DNA of 64,000 nucleotides. It comes from Prochlorococcus sp. AG-388-A04. GTDB taxonomy: Bacteria > Cyanobacteriota > Cyanobacteriia > PCC-6307 > Cyanobiaceae. A model generated the notes under the pieces. That model worked only from the letters and a program-made list of their open reading frames with translations. It was not told the DNA's origin and did no database searches. Position numbers and translations under genes: made by a program. Where the stretch lies: NCBI GenBank assembly GCA_003279935.1, contig QCGL01000003.1, positions 54,324 to 118,323 on the forward strand, written 5' to 3'. Below are positions 9,235 through 18,063 of the stretch, one piece after another. Numbering within the stretch: the first letter of the stretch is position 1; each line of letters starts with the position of its first letter.

Positions 9235-10206
9235 TCGGCATAATTCCTCACTAAAACTCCAAAGTCTTAAAGCAAGTTCTTTTTTACTAGCTTCCTCACT
9301 TACTTCACTTTTAAGTAATTTATGTTTTTTATAAAAGACAAGCTTATTGCTTAAATGTAAGTACTTAATATTATTTAAATCATTATCAAAAACGATATCA
9401 GAAAGCAACTTCCCTGCATTTTCTACATTTTCAGAAATACCTAAAATATTTTTTGCAAGACTTGAAAAAACAATATATCCAAAGATATTAAATTTAATAC
9501 TATATCTAAAAAAGCCCAAATCTTCATTAGGAATTACAAGACCAGGAGCCCAAGAAATAACAGATATTTTACTAGATTTAATTTGTAATCTTTTTGAAAG
9601 TTCCTTAGCAAACAAAATATTACATAATTTACTATTTTTATAAGCTTTGTCAGAATTAAAATTTTTATAGTTTCCTGAAATTTCATCTTTAAAATTTAAT
9701 AAATTATTTAAACCTGCTTTCTCTCCAACATTTCCTCCTGAACTCTTTGGATCATGAACATCTGATGATGTAATAATTATCCTAGATTCGTTTTTATTAT
9801 TTATTAAATCTATAAGAATATTAACCAAATAAAAATGCGCGAGATGATTAACAGCGAAAGTTAGTTCAACCCCCTGTTTTGAGACTTTAGGATAAAAAGA
9901 TCCAGTATATTGTAAGCCTGCATTTAAAATAACCACATCTAAAGAAATATTTTTTCTGATTAAAAAATCTCTAACTTTATGAATATTTTCCAAATTTGAC
10001 AAATCAATATTATCAATTAAATTTAGATGTTTTTCTATATATTCTTTATCAAAATACTTTATTAGTTTTAATAAAAATTCTTCTTTTCTTGATAATGATC
10101 TGATTGGAATATATAAATTATTTTGAGTCTTCAACAAGTTAATTGTTGTAAAAAAACCAATCCCAGAATTACCTCCTGTTATTAAGATATTTTTATCTTT
10201 TATCAT
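9205..10206 (-). CDS. short-chain dehydrogenase, POR-like
   Basis: An NAD(P)H-dependent reductase. The Rossmann motif is TGGNSGIG (10-17), NAG is at 95-97, the catalytic serine lies near 147-148 (IITSSDVHDP), and Tyr189-x3-Lys193 completes the active site. At 333 residues it resembles light-dependent protochlorophyllide reductases and retinol dehydrogenases rather than classic 250-residue SDRs. It is probably not the main photosynthetic POR, whose N terminus differs in Prochlorococcus. The substrate is unknown. It overlaps the tail of the MscS gene by 30 bases and is divergent from the lycopene cyclase, which might hint at pigment chemistry; that is inference. Confidence 0.85.
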   Translation of the reverse strand: MIKDKNILITGGNSGIGFFTTINLLKTQNNLYIPIRSLSRKEEFLLKLIKYFDKEYIEKHLNLIDNIDLSNLENIHKVRDFLIRKNISLDVVILNAGLQYTGSFYPKVSKQGVELTFAVNHLAHFYLVNILIDLINNKNESRIIITSSDVHDPKSSGGNVGEKAGLNNLLNFKDEISGNYKNFNSDKAYKNSKLCNILFAKELSKRLQIKSSKISVISWAPGLVIPNEDLGFFRYSIKFNIFGYIVFSSLAKNILGISENVENAGKLLSDIVFDNDLNNIKYLHLSNKLVFYKKHKLLKSEVSEEASKKELALRLWSFSEELCRSFGFVSFNI

Positions 10207-10361
10207 ATGTATTAAACAAGCAATTATTTATAATAAGAAAATTATATATTATTTTTTTCTTTTAATTTCTTATAAATTATTGTTAAAACACTCAAAACAA
10301 AAGGACTAGTTATAGAGTCTCTTGCTTATTATTAAATTTATTCTCATAATAAAATTTTTGA

Positions 10362-10436
10362 ATGAATTATAAAAATGAAGTTTTAGATATTTTTTATTTT
10401 TTCAAAAACTTTTTTAACTTCAGAATTTATAATTAA
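10362..10436 (+). CDS. possible 24-residue leader reading frame before lycopene cyclase
   Basis: A tiny frame (ATG at 10362) ends with TAA that shares its last A with the ATG of the lycopene cyclase gene (TAATG). This geometry can allow translational coupling. It is phenylalanine rich, which may simply reflect runs of T. No clear ribosome-binding site precedes it. It may well be chance. Confidence 0.15.
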   Translation: MNYKNEVLDIFYFFKNFFNFRIYN

Positions 10437-11719
10437 TGCCTTCTAAAAGATTGCCCGATGTATTAGTTTTAGGAGCAGGACCTGCGGGGATGGCGATTGC
10501 ATCAGCTTTAGGGAAAGAAAAATTAGAGGTAGAGGTTCTTTCCCCTAATGGTCCTGACGAGCCTTGGCCAAATACTTATGGGATTTGGGGAAAGGAAGTA
10601 GATCAACTTGGTCTTCAGGATTTACTTGAATATAGGTGGAAGAATACCGTTAGTTTTTTTGGGCATGGTTCTCTTGAAGAACATCACTATGAGAATAAAG
10701 CAACTGAGCATTCTTTAGATTATGGATTATTTGACAAGAAGAAATTACATAGTTACTGGCTAAATGAATGTAATAAGTCTCTAATTAAATGGCATGAGGG
10801 TTTTGCAGAGAAGATAAACTTTCAGAAACAAAAAAGTACTGTTACGACCAGTGATGGCAAAACCTACTCAGCAAGATTAGTTGTAGATGCAACAGGATAT
10901 GATCCTGTATTTCTTAAATTAAAATCATGTGGACCATTAGCAGTCCAGACTTGTTATGGGATAGTAGGAAGTTTTAGTAAGCCGCCACTAAAAAAGGGTC
11001 AATTTGTCTTAATGGATTATCGTAATGATCATTTAAATGAGGAGCAAAAAAAAGAACCACCTACTTTTCTTTATGCAATGGATATGGGAAATGGAAAGTA
11101 TTTTCTTGAAGAGACTTCGCTTGGATTAGTAAATCCTTTAACAATGGAGAATTTAAAAGAAAGGTTAGAAAAAAGACTTTCTTACAGAAACATCTCAATT
11201 ACTAGCATGCAACATGAAGAACTTGGTTTATTTTTACCCATGAATATGCCTATCCCAGACTTTAAACAACAAGTACTGGGGTACGGTGGAGCAGCTTCAA
11301 TGGTTCACCCAGCATCAGGATATCTAATTGGTAATGTTTTAAGGAGAGCTCCACTAGTGGCAAAAGCTATATCAACTGCAATGAATGATAAGAAATTAAG
11401 TACTTATAATATTGCTAGAAAAGGCTGGGAGAGTTTATGGCCTAAAGAATTAATAAGAAAGAAATCAATCTACCAATTTGGCTTGGAAAAACTTATGAGA
11501 TTCGATGAAAAACTATTAAGAGAATTTTTTGGTAGTTTCTTTAAATTACCTAAAACTCAATGGTATGGATTTCTAACTGATACATTATCCTTAAGGGAAA
11601 TCGTGTATGCAATGTGCGTAATGTTTATAAGGGCCCCTTGGAGCGTAAAAAAAGGTTTAATGATTATGCACGGTAAAGAACTAAGGATGTTATTGAGGAT
11701 AGTTTTACCAAATATATAA
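10436..11719 (+). CDS. crtL-e: lycopene cyclase, epsilon-type (CrtL-e)
   Basis: A FAD-dependent enzyme that cyclises the ends of lycopene, making alpha- and beta-carotene-type rings for photosynthetic pigments. The dinucleotide-binding motif GAGPAG is at residues 13-18, preceded by VLVL. NTYGIW (46-51) and the conserved blocks LDYGLFDK, VVDATGYDP and MVHPASGY are lycopene-cyclase signatures. Prochlorococcus encodes two related cyclases. Placing this one as CrtL-e rests on its closeness to the pcb gene, as I recall for strain MED4, where CrtL-e was shown to form both epsilon and beta rings. The beta/epsilon assignment is therefore less sure than the family. An SDR gene follows 12 bases downstream. 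Confidence 0.85.
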   Translation: MPSKRLPDVLVLGAGPAGMAIASALGKEKLEVEVLSPNGPDEPWPNTYGIWGKEVDQLGLQDLLEYRWKNTVSFFGHGSLEEHHYENKATEHSLDYGLFDKKKLHSYWLNECNKSLIKWHEGFAEKINFQKQKSTVTTSDGKTYSARLVVDATGYDPVFLKLKSCGPLAVQTCYGIVGSFSKPPLKKGQFVLMDYRNDHLNEEQKKEPPTFLYAMDMGNGKYFLEETSLGLVNPLTMENLKERLEKRLSYRNISITSMQHEELGLFLPMNMPIPDFKQQVLGYGGAASMVHPASGYLIGNVLRRAPLVAKAISTAMNDKKLSTYNIARKGWESLWPKELIRKKSIYQFGLEKLMRFDEKLLREFFGSFFKLPKTQWYGFLTDTLSLREIVYAMCVMFIRAPWSVKKGLMIMHGKELRMLLRIVLPNI

Positions 11720-11731
11720 TGAAAATTTAAA

Positions 11732-12439
11732 ATGAGAACTATTTTGATAAGCGGTGCTAATAGAGGAATTGGACTAAATATTGCACATAAAGAACTAAAA
11801 GCAGGAAATAGAATTAGTGTTGGGCTAAGAGATTTAGAGTCTATAAAAGGAAGCGTTATTGATCCTAATAATTGGACTAATGAAAAAATACTCCTAAATA
11901 AATATGATGCATTAGATAAATTATCCGCCAAAAAGTGGGTAGAAAATACAGTTAGAAAATTTGGAGGTTTTGATACTTTAATAAACTGTTCTGGAGTCCT
12001 TTCAAAAGTCCCTTTTTTATATAAAGATGGGGATGAAGAAGAGATTTTAAATACTTTTAATATAAATTTTTTAGCCATTTGGCATTTATGCAGACTTTCC
12101 TGGAAACACTTAAGCCAGTCAAATAATGGAAGAATTATCGTTTTAGTGTCAATGAGCGGCAAAAGGTCCAAGGGAGATTTAGCAGCATATTCCTCATCAA
12201 AATTCGCTTTAATGAGTCTTTGCCAAACAATGAAGCACAAAGGGTGGGAAGAAAATATTAGAGTTACTGCTATTTGTCCTAGTTGGGTTAATACAAAAAT
12301 GGCTGAGAAAATATCATCCTTAGAAAAGTCAAAAATGACTCAACCAGGGGATATAGCCGAAATATGTTCTACAATCCTGAAATTACCAATGCAGTCAGTT
12401 CCATTTGAAATAGCCTTAAATTGTAATTATGAAATTTAA
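11732..12439 (+). CDS. short-chain dehydrogenase/reductase
   Basis: A classic 235-residue SDR. The cofactor motif is GANRGIG (8-14), NCSG is at 85-88 in place of NNAG, and the catalytic set is Ser140, Tyr153 and Lys157 (YSSSK), followed by CPSWVNT. No residue tells the substrate. It lies 12 bases after the lycopene cyclase on the same strand, so the two are probably co-transcribed. Its end overlaps the convergent GIY-YIG-like gene by four bases. Confidence 0.88.
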   Translation: MRTILISGANRGIGLNIAHKELKAGNRISVGLRDLESIKGSVIDPNNWTNEKILLNKYDALDKLSAKKWVENTVRKFGGFDTLINCSGVLSKVPFLYKDGDEEEILNTFNINFLAIWHLCRLSWKHLSQSNNGRIIVLVSMSGKRSKGDLAAYSSSKFALMSLCQTMKHKGWEENIRVTAICPSWVNTKMAEKISSLEKSKMTQPGDIAEICSTILKLPMQSVPFEIALNCNYEI

Positions 12440-12978
12440 TTTAGTCTGAATATTAAAAAAGCCATTGTGATCATCGCAATAGCTATAAATAAACCTTTTA
12501 TTCGATTCGTTAATAATGAAAATAGAGATAAATCATCAGAAAAATATCCTCCAAAACTTCCTGTTAGAAACAAAATTATCATAGGTATCGATGCAAAACC
12601 GAATGAATAGGAAATATTTCTTAAAAATCCGATATCAAAGTAATTAAGAATTAAAAAATTTGTTCCGAATAATAAAAAGGATGCAAATAAAGTTATGGAA
12701 ACCTCAGCGTCAAGTGTATGCGGTAAATTTCCTTTTAAGTCAAATTGTTTTTTACATTCTGATATTTGTCTTTTATTGAGCTTCAAATATCCAGTTTCAG
12801 GAATTCTTTGGGATTTATATTTTCTCAATAACCTGGCTTCAAGTGTTTCAGGTTCTTTAGTCATGATGGAAGTTAGTAATTCATCTGGCTTGAGTTTTCT
12901 AAGTTTCTTATCAAGATTATCTGCCTTACCAATACGATAAAGATCTCCAACTCTTATGAGGTAAACATATCCCGCCAT
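12436..12978 (-). CDS. GIY-YIG-like (T5orf172/Mug113-type) domain fused to membrane segments
   Basis: The N terminus reads GYVYLIRVGDLYRIGKADNL, the pattern of GIY-YIG-like domains of the T5orf172/Mug113 group, followed by a Glu in TLEARLLRKY (46-54) and GYLKL. This domain spans residues 1-80. The C-terminal half has three hydrophobic segments at about 93-113, 121-146 and 160-178, so the domain is likely anchored on the cytoplasmic face. Whether it keeps nuclease activity is unknown. Function is not established. It is convergent with the SDR and divergent from the GST-like gene. Confidence 0.75.
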   Translation of the reverse strand: MAGYVYLIRVGDLYRIGKADNLDKKLRKLKPDELLTSIMTKEPETLEARLLRKYKSQRIPETGYLKLNKRQISECKKQFDLKGNLPHTLDAEVSITLFASFLLFGTNFLILNYFDIGFLRNISYSFGFASIPMIILFLTGSFGGYFSDDLSLFSLLTNRIKGLFIAIAMITMAFLIFRLN

Positions 12979-13052
12979 TTTCGATGTAAAGTTAAGGTTA
13001 TTCCTATGTAGATAATACTAAAAGAATCAAAAAAATTTTATTTTTTTACAAA

Positions 13053-13712
13053 ATGACAACAGATATTTTATATTCATTTCGTAGATGTCCATATGCAATT
13101 CGAGTTAGATGGGCATTATTAATTTGCGAAATCAAAGTAGAAATAAGAGAAGTCGATTTAAAAAATAAGCCCATCGAATTCATGAATAAATCAAGGACAA
13201 AAACTGTTCCGATTTTATTAAAAAAAAATAATGAAGTCATAGAGGAAAGTTTAGACATCATAATCTGGGCACTTTCAGAATCAGAAAAGGAAAATATAAA
13301 GAAATTTTATAATCCCCAAAATAAAGAAGAAGAAATTTTAGAAATTATTTCTGAAAATGATCATAGTTTTAAATATCATTTAGATCGTTTTAAATATTCC
13401 TCAAGATTTAATTCTAACGAAGAAGATTACCATTTTTTAGAAGCTACTAAATTCATAAAAAAATGGAATAAAAGCCTTACAAATAATAGATGGATAATTG
13501 GAGATAAACCTTCGATTGCGGATTGGTGTATTTGGCCATTTGTAAGGCAATTTAAAATTGCTTGCGAAAGCCAAAAAAAAACAAATTATTTTGATGATCC
13601 TATAAAAGATTGGTTAGGATATTTTGAAAAACATCAACATTTTAAAAAATTAATGTATAAATTTGATCCATGGAAACCATCTAAAAAGAAAGAATATTTC
13701 TATTTTAATTAG
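13053..13712 (+). CDS. glutathione S-transferase-like protein
   Basis: A thioredoxin-fold GST N-terminal domain (about residues 1-80) with CPYA at 12-15, then TVPILL (50-55) carrying the cis-proline and EESLDII (62-68) that would hold the glutathione. An all-helical C-terminal domain follows, with IIGDKPSIADWCIWPF (N-capping region). The single cysteine of CPYA suggests an Omega- or glutaredoxin-like redox role rather than conjugation, which is inference. Length 219 is normal. It overlaps the convergent 85-residue gene by four bases. Confidence 0.85.
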   Translation: MTTDILYSFRRCPYAIRVRWALLICEIKVEIREVDLKNKPIEFMNKSRTKTVPILLKKNNEVIEESLDIIIWALSESEKENIKKFYNPQNKEEEILEIISENDHSFKYHLDRFKYSSRFNSNEEDYHFLEATKFIKKWNKSLTNNRWIIGDKPSIADWCIWPFVRQFKIACESQKKTNYFDDPIKDWLGYFEKHQHFKKLMYKFDPWKPSKKKEYFYFN

Positions 13713-13966
13713 CTTTCAAGTAATTTTCTCTTTTCAATAATTCTGGCTAATTCTAAAAAATATCCTGCTGTTCTAAATTTTCCAATATTTTTTTCTTTAA
13801 ATTCAATATCACTTCTAATTTCTGCAGTTTCAGCCATAATTAAATCTAGTTCATTAAATCCAAGACTATATAATTCTCCTAGTTCAACTTCTCTTCCAAG
13901 CAAGTGACTCCTAAACCATTTTTCTTTATTTTCTTGAGGTGGAACATCATATGGTGTGTAGGACAT
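13709..13966 (-). CDS. small conserved cyanobacterial protein, unknown function
   Basis: An 85-residue soluble protein without cysteine, signal peptide or membrane segment. The middle (WFRSHLLGREVELGELYSLG) and the helical C-terminal half look well conserved and globular, and codon use is like its neighbours. I do not recognise a characterised family. It lies between convergent GST-like and co-oriented gltS genes. Confidence 0.7.
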   Translation of the reverse strand: MSYTPYDVPPQENKEKWFRSHLLGREVELGELYSLGFNELDLIMAETAEIRSDIEFKEKNIGKFRTAGYFLELARIIEKRKLLES

Positions 13967-14004
13967 AAATCAAGACAAATATATTTTTATACTAACCTAA
14001 CTTC

Positions 14005-15378
14005 TTATTGATAACTTGTAGAAAACCTTTTGTTAAAAAAGAATGCCACCAAAATAGTAAAAAGAGTTATTGATGCACAAATCTCTGTCCAATAATCTAA
14101 ACCTATTTTTGAGATCAATAATGGAGCTAATACTGTAAAAAATCCTCCTGATAAGATTAACTGAGCAAAAAGTTGCTTTGATGTAAAGATCGGAAGTGTT
14201 TTAGAAATATTTTTTGGATCAGCGAGTCTTAAAAGAAGTAGTCCAGATGCAACTACTCCAGTTGAATTTCCAAATTCTATTAAACTTCTCTCAAACCAGT
14301 GTTTTTCAAATACAAAGTATGCGAAATAAGCAATACAAATTAAATTCCAAATCAAACCAAAAATAGTAAGTACCAAAATCAATCTCCAATTATCAAGAAC
14401 AGTCGCAATATCTAAACTTGCCATTGCTGTAAAGATTAATAAATCTGTGGACAAGATGCCAATTTCTCTTTGAAGAAGATTAGATATAAATTCTGTATTA
14501 TTTGTTTTTTCTAAGATATATCTAATCAAAAGTGATCCTATAAGAATAAGTGGGAATACAGGAAGTGATAAGATTACTTCTTTTGAGAATTCACCAAAGT
14601 AATTTGAGATATACCTTAAAAGGTTAAGTATCGAGACCCCAAAAGAAATTGCCAACCCTACAAAGCCAAGATTTATTAATAAAATTCTCAAATCTGAAAA
14701 AATACCTATTTTCAGATTTGGATTTTCATTATCCGTTTTATCGAGGATCTGCTCTGTATCTGAAATTCCTAAAGTTCTTCCTACAAAAATAAAAAAACTA
14801 CCTAATAAGGAAGAGGATAAAAGGCCCATTGTAGCCATTGCAAGACCTAAGTCTAAGCCATCTGAGAATCCAAGCTTATTAAAACTTTCACCAATAATAG
14901 TGGCAGCACCATGCCCTCCCTCAAAACCAACCTCTATTAAACATCCCATTAAAGGATTTGTTTCCATAGAAGGAGACAATAAGTATTTGACTACTAATCC
15001 TCCTACAAGAAATTGACCAAAGCCCAATGAAAGAGCCAACAAAAACTGATTGACAATGGGTCTAATTAAACCATTAACATTTGGAATGGGCCTTCCCATC
15101 ATTAATGTCGCAAACACTAGAGATAAGAGAGGAGTAGGAAAATTACTCCACACATTTGTAGTCTCCTTAGATAAGATATTTATTAATCCATAGGGACCTA
15201 TCGATATTCCTACAATTCCAGAAATAACAGCTATGGGTAATCCAAATCTTTCTAATTGAACAGCAAGTTTAAATTTCCTTCCAAAAATCAAGAAAAAACC
15301 GATTACAAAAAATCCTATTAAACTTATTGAAAGAGAATTTGAAAAAATATTTTGATTCTGTAGGAAAGAAATATTCAA
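14005..15378 (-). CDS. gltS: sodium/glutamate symporter, GltS family
   Basis: A polytopic membrane carrier of 457 residues with about ten to twelve hydrophobic segments. It has the GltS loop motif EVGFEGGHGAA (about 148-158), followed by IGESFNKLGF and a second-half repeat with FGNSTGVVASGLLLLR. The family imports glutamate with sodium across the cytoplasmic membrane. In this organism it may serve amino-acid scavenging, which is inference. The gene follows the pcb terminator on the same strand, so it probably has its own promoter in the 106-base gap. Confidence 0.88.
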   Translation of the reverse strand: MNISFLQNQNIFSNSLSISLIGFFVIGFFLIFGRKFKLAVQLERFGLPIAVISGIVGISIGPYGLINILSKETTNVWSNFPTPLLSLVFATLMMGRPIPNVNGLIRPIVNQFLLALSLGFGQFLVGGLVVKYLLSPSMETNPLMGCLIEVGFEGGHGAATIIGESFNKLGFSDGLDLGLAMATMGLLSSSLLGSFFIFVGRTLGISDTEQILDKTDNENPNLKIGIFSDLRILLINLGFVGLAISFGVSILNLLRYISNYFGEFSKEVILSLPVFPLILIGSLLIRYILEKTNNTEFISNLLQREIGILSTDLLIFTAMASLDIATVLDNWRLILVLTIFGLIWNLICIAYFAYFVFEKHWFERSLIEFGNSTGVVASGLLLLRLADPKNISKTLPIFTSKQLFAQLILSGGFFTVLAPLLISKIGLDYWTEICASITLFTILVAFFFNKRFSTSYQ

Positions 15379-15435
15379 CTATTTTAAACTTAATACTTTT
15401 TAAATCTAATTTAATAGATAAAATTTATCAAATAA

Positions 15436-15462
15436 AAAAGGCCTCATTAATTGAGGCCTTTT
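15436..15462 (-). terminator. Rho-independent terminator after pcb
   Basis: A near-perfect palindrome: AAAAGGCCTC pairs with GAGGCCTTTT around a short AT loop, with six G/C pairs in the stem. Read on the pcb strand it is followed by a run of six T. It starts 23 bases beyond the pcb stop. Because both flanks carry A/T runs it could work in both directions. Confidence 0.85.
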
Positions 15463-15484
15463 AATATTAATTAGTGACTAAAGT

Positions 15485-16543
15485 TTAATCTTTAAGAGTA
15501 ACAGTAGCACTATCAATGTTACTGATAGCATTTGTAACTCTCTTAAAGTCAAATCCTAAGGCTCTTAGTGCGTGCCATAGATGACCTTGAATAAAGAAGA
15601 AACCAAAGTAGTAATGTACATTTGCTAACCATGCCCTTGATGTATAAACACCATCAGGAAGGTCAACAGTATCAATCCAATATGGAGAAATACTAAATTT
15701 CAATTCAAGTGGTTCGCCAAAGTATTCAACAGGATAAACTGTTGTATTAGCTGCACTCCAGAAGGCTGCAATAATAGCCATCCAGCCTATCCCGGCTAAA
15801 GACCATGAGAGAACTGCTTCTGCTGAAAGAAGTCCCTTACCTTTGAATTTGGTATATTCTCCAACTTGCTTAGTAGCAATATGCCAAGCTCCACCAGTAA
15901 TCTCAACAAAAGCAAGGAAAGCATGACCACCCATCACTTCCTCAAGACTATCAATAGTTAGGAAGTCTGTTTGATGATTCCAAATTTTGGCTAAGTTTAA
16001 TTCATACTCAACCTGTCTTACAGAACCAATGGCTGGATCATAAATACCGTGAACTCTTGCCCATTCAACGAAAGCAATAACTGCGAATCCAAGAATAATA
16101 AGATGATGACCAAGAATAAATGTTAATTTATCAGGGTTATCCCATTCAATATTGAATTTTCTAGCTTTTGCAACTTCAGAATCCTCTAAATTCCCAGGAA
16201 GAAGTAAAGAGTGTAAGAGTCCTCCAGCGGCTAAAACCATAGAAGAAACTAAGTGTACTATTGCTATCGCGAGAACTGGTTTAGTATCTCCCATCGCAAC
16301 CCCATTAGCATCAAACCCTATTCCTAGAGTTGCTAAGTGAGGAAGAACGATTAGAGGTTGGTGCCCCATTGGGACGCTTGGGTCAAATCGTGAAAGTTCA
16401 AAAAGGGTGAAAGCACCGGCCCAGAAAACAATTAATCCTGCATGAGCTACGTGAGCAGCGATAAATTTTCCTGAGCGATTTGCTACACCTGAATTACCAG
16501 CCCACCATCCGTAGGTAGTATCTGGATTGCCATAGGTTTGCAT
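15485..16543 (-). CDS. pcb: divinyl-chlorophyll a/b-binding antenna protein (Pcb)
   Basis: The major thylakoid light-harvesting protein of Prochlorococcus, a six-helix relative of CP43/IsiA. The 352-residue length and the N terminus [19 protein letters not shown] are typical. Histidines in hydrophobic helices are the likely chlorophyll ligands ([57 protein letters not shown]). It lacks the very large lumenal loop of CP43. It is followed by a strong terminator and preceded by a long gene-free leader, as expected for a very highly expressed gene. With one pcb gene in view the context fits a high-light ecotype, though other copies outside the window cannot be excluded. Confidence 0.97.
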   Translation of the reverse strand: MQTYGNPDTTYGWWAGNSGVANRSGKFIAAHVAHAGLIVFWAGAFTLFELSRFDPSVPMGHQPLIVLPHLATLGIGFDANGVAMGDTKPVLAIAIVHLVSSMVLAAGGLLHSLLLPGNLEDSEVAKARKFNIEWDNPDKLTFILGHHLIILGFAVIAFVEWARVHGIYDPAIGSVRQVEYELNLAKIWNHQTDFLTIDSLEEVMGGHAFLAFVEITGGAWHIATKQVGEYTKFKGKGLLSAEAVLSWSLAGIGWMAIIAAFWSAANTTVYPVEYFGEPLELKFSISPYWIDTVDLPDGVYTSRAWLANVHYYFGFFFIQGHLWHALRALGFDFKRVTNAISNIDSATVTLKD

Positions 16544-16872
16544 TTAGGAATTGATTAGCTTAAACGTTTTGAGAATACTTTATATTTCAGCAAAGAGTTC
16601 AATTCACAACAAAATTGTAAAGGTTGTTAATCCTAGTTATAAATACTTAAATAAAATTAGGATGTTTGTTATCGCTGTTAAAAAGATAGATTTAGTCTGC
16701 ATATTTATTGATTTTAAAACATTTTTAAAAATTCTTTTTTGGATTACTTAATCAAATATTTAAAAAAAATCTCTCTTTGCTGACATTATTAATTATTCAT
16801 GTCATGAAAATATAAATAATTATTGCTTCCTTTTCAATCAATTACTAAAAAGGTAATAAGACAATTCTTCTC
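16544..16872 (-). promoter_or_regulatory. pcb: gene-free leader and promoter region upstream of pcb
   Basis: A 329-base stretch with no credible gene. It must hold the pcb promoter on the minus strand. One possible -10 box is TATAAC (minus strand, bases 16641-16636), which would give a leader of about 90 bases, but -35 elements are not clear. A short plus-strand reading frame at 16551-16751 has no homology signal and is probably chance. No hairpin of note was seen. Confidence 0.4.
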
Positions 16873-17049
16873 ATGACAATTTTCCAAAAAACTTCTAGAC
16901 AAACTTCACTAGAAATGAAATCAGAAGGGCATTACAAAAAGGCTGCTAAAACTTATAAAGAATCAGAGCAATACACAAACATGATTGATCTATATCCAAT
17001 ACTGCAAACCACTTTGATTGAATGTAAGAATGAAAATTTAGTTAATTAA
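16873..17049 (+). CDS. small 58-residue protein, unknown function
   Basis: A short frame from ATG 16873 to TAA 17047-17049. It is charged and helical, with GHYKKAAKTYKESEQYTNMIDLYP in its middle (residues 19-42), a look typical of the many short proteins of Prochlorococcus. It has balanced composition, unlike chance frames in AT-rich DNA, which are mostly Asn/Ile/Lys/Phe strings. No obvious ribosome-binding site, signal peptide or membrane segment. It is convergent with the 78-residue gene at 17104. Support is composition only. Confidence 0.5.
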   Translation: MTIFQKTSRQTSLEMKSEGHYKKAAKTYKESEQYTNMIDLYPILQTTLIECKNENLVN

Positions 17050-17103
17050 TAGTTTTCTGAGGATTAATTTCTTAATTCTTAATTGAAATTAGATTATTTA
17101 TAG

Positions 17104-17340
17104 TTAGGCCGCTTCTTGATCAAACTGTTTTTCAGAATAATATTTATCAATTATCTTTTTGCATAATTTTGTATTGTATAGAGCTTCAGGATTCCAGGGT
17201 TTTTTTTGTCCATAGGGAGAGCTTTTCCAATGTATACCAGGTTTTAAGAAACCATTCTCCCTAAAATAAGAAAGTTTTATTTCACTTGTACCTAAATCCT
17301 CAGCAGCATAATTAGAAGATTGCCATATATTTCCTAACAT
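17104..17340 (-). CDS. small excisionase-like/HTH-like protein, unknown function
   Basis: A 78-residue protein. The central block LSYFRENGFLKPGIHWKSSP (about residues 24-43) resembles the DNA-binding part of small excisionase- or MerR-like proteins, where a helix is followed by a GxxxPGxHW wing. There is no integrase, att site or phage gene nearby, so it is probably a resident cyanobacterial protein. DNA binding is inference from a short similarity. The ATG start leaves 140 bases to the next gene upstream. Confidence 0.6.
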   Translation of the reverse strand: MLGNIWQSSNYAAEDLGTSEIKLSYFRENGFLKPGIHWKSSPYGQKKPWNPEALYNTKLCKKIIDKYYSEKQFDQEAA

Positions 17341-17480
17341 TATTTAAATAAATATAATTAATCCTTAATAACGTTTATCCATTTATTTTGAAAGGGGCAT
17401 TAATTTTTAAATAATTTGTAAATTTATTAAAACATAGTCTTTATAATGAGTCTTAATTAAAATATTTACTTGTTTTAAAA

Positions 17481-17783
17481 TTAAGAAATATTAAATATGG
17501 AATTATTGTTAATAAAAATTTTATTAGTTCCTTTTTTTGAATCATTAGATAACTTATATTCAAAGTAATCTTTTGTAATCGATTTACTTTTAGGAAGATT
17601 TAACCATCCCTCAGTCCATTCCTCACTATTATTTAACTCCTCATTAGAAATCTTTAAGCTAATTTCTACATCTAGAACAGAAACTATCAAATTTCTAATT
17701 TGATCTTTTTCTTTAATCTTATTTACTAAAACAAAATGTCTTAATCCATTTATAGGTTTACTTGAAGTCCACATACTTTTCAT
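17481..17783 (-). CDS. tryptophan-rich TIGR02450/DUF2389 family protein
   Basis: A 100-residue protein whose first 65 residues fit the TIGR02450 pattern: MWTSSKP, then RHFVLVNKI, then a VLDVEISLKISNEEL stretch and EEWTEGWLNLP. The family is small, soluble and of unknown function, found in cyanobacteria and proteobacteria. Residues 66-100 are a low-complexity Lys/Asn/Ser tail absent from short members. It lies 14 bases downstream of the single-helix protein gene and may be part of a run starting at hisS. Confidence 0.7.
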   Translation of the reverse strand: MKSMWTSSKPINGLRHFVLVNKIKEKDQIRNLIVSVLDVEISLKISNEELNNSEEWTEGWLNLPKSKSITKDYFEYKLSNDSKKGTNKIFINNNSIFNIS

Positions 17784-17797
17784 GATCTTCTAAATAT

Positions 17798-18055
17798 CTA
17801 ATTTTTCTCTCCTTTAGAAATAATCTTATATTCTTTCCTTATTTTATCTAATAAAACTTTTCTTTTATTTAGATATGAAGCAGAATCTTTTTTTGACAAT
17901 TTATATCTTTCCTTCTTGGTTAAATTCATCCATTGATTCAAATTATTTTTATTTAAAGAGAAAATTTTTTTATTTTTTAAACCTTTTTTTTCTCTATAAA
18001 CTTTAAAAAACATATAAAAAGAGATTAGTATTGTTAAGAAAATAAAAATTTTCAT
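17798..18055 (-). CDS. small single-pass membrane protein, very basic
   Basis: An 85-residue protein with one N-terminal hydrophobic helix (residues 2-17, IFIFLTILISFYMFFKV) followed by a strongly basic Lys-rich tail. The helix would anchor it with the tail in the cytoplasm. No family recognised. It sits 8 bases after hisS on the same strand, so it is probably co-transcribed with it. Confidence 0.6.
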   Translation of the reverse strand: MKIFIFLTILISFYMFFKVYREKKGLKNKKIFSLNKNNLNQWMNLTKKERYKLSKKDSASYLNKRKVLLDKIRKEYKIISKGEKN

Positions 18056-18063
18056 AATTTGAT

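Noticed and set aside
11557..12240. 227-residue minus-strand frame opposite lycopene cyclase and the SDR
   Set aside because: It lies antisense to two well-supported genes, and its translation has the hydrophobic Leu/Phe/Ser bias of a shadow frame.
16551..16751. 66-residue plus-strand frame upstream of pcb
   Set aside because: It has only low-complexity Ile/Lys/Phe composition and no ribosome-binding site, and sits in the pcb leader.
17104..17340. Prophage or integrated element suggested by the excisionase-like protein
   Set aside because: No integrase, att repeats, tRNA gene or phage genes are nearby, and composition does not change.
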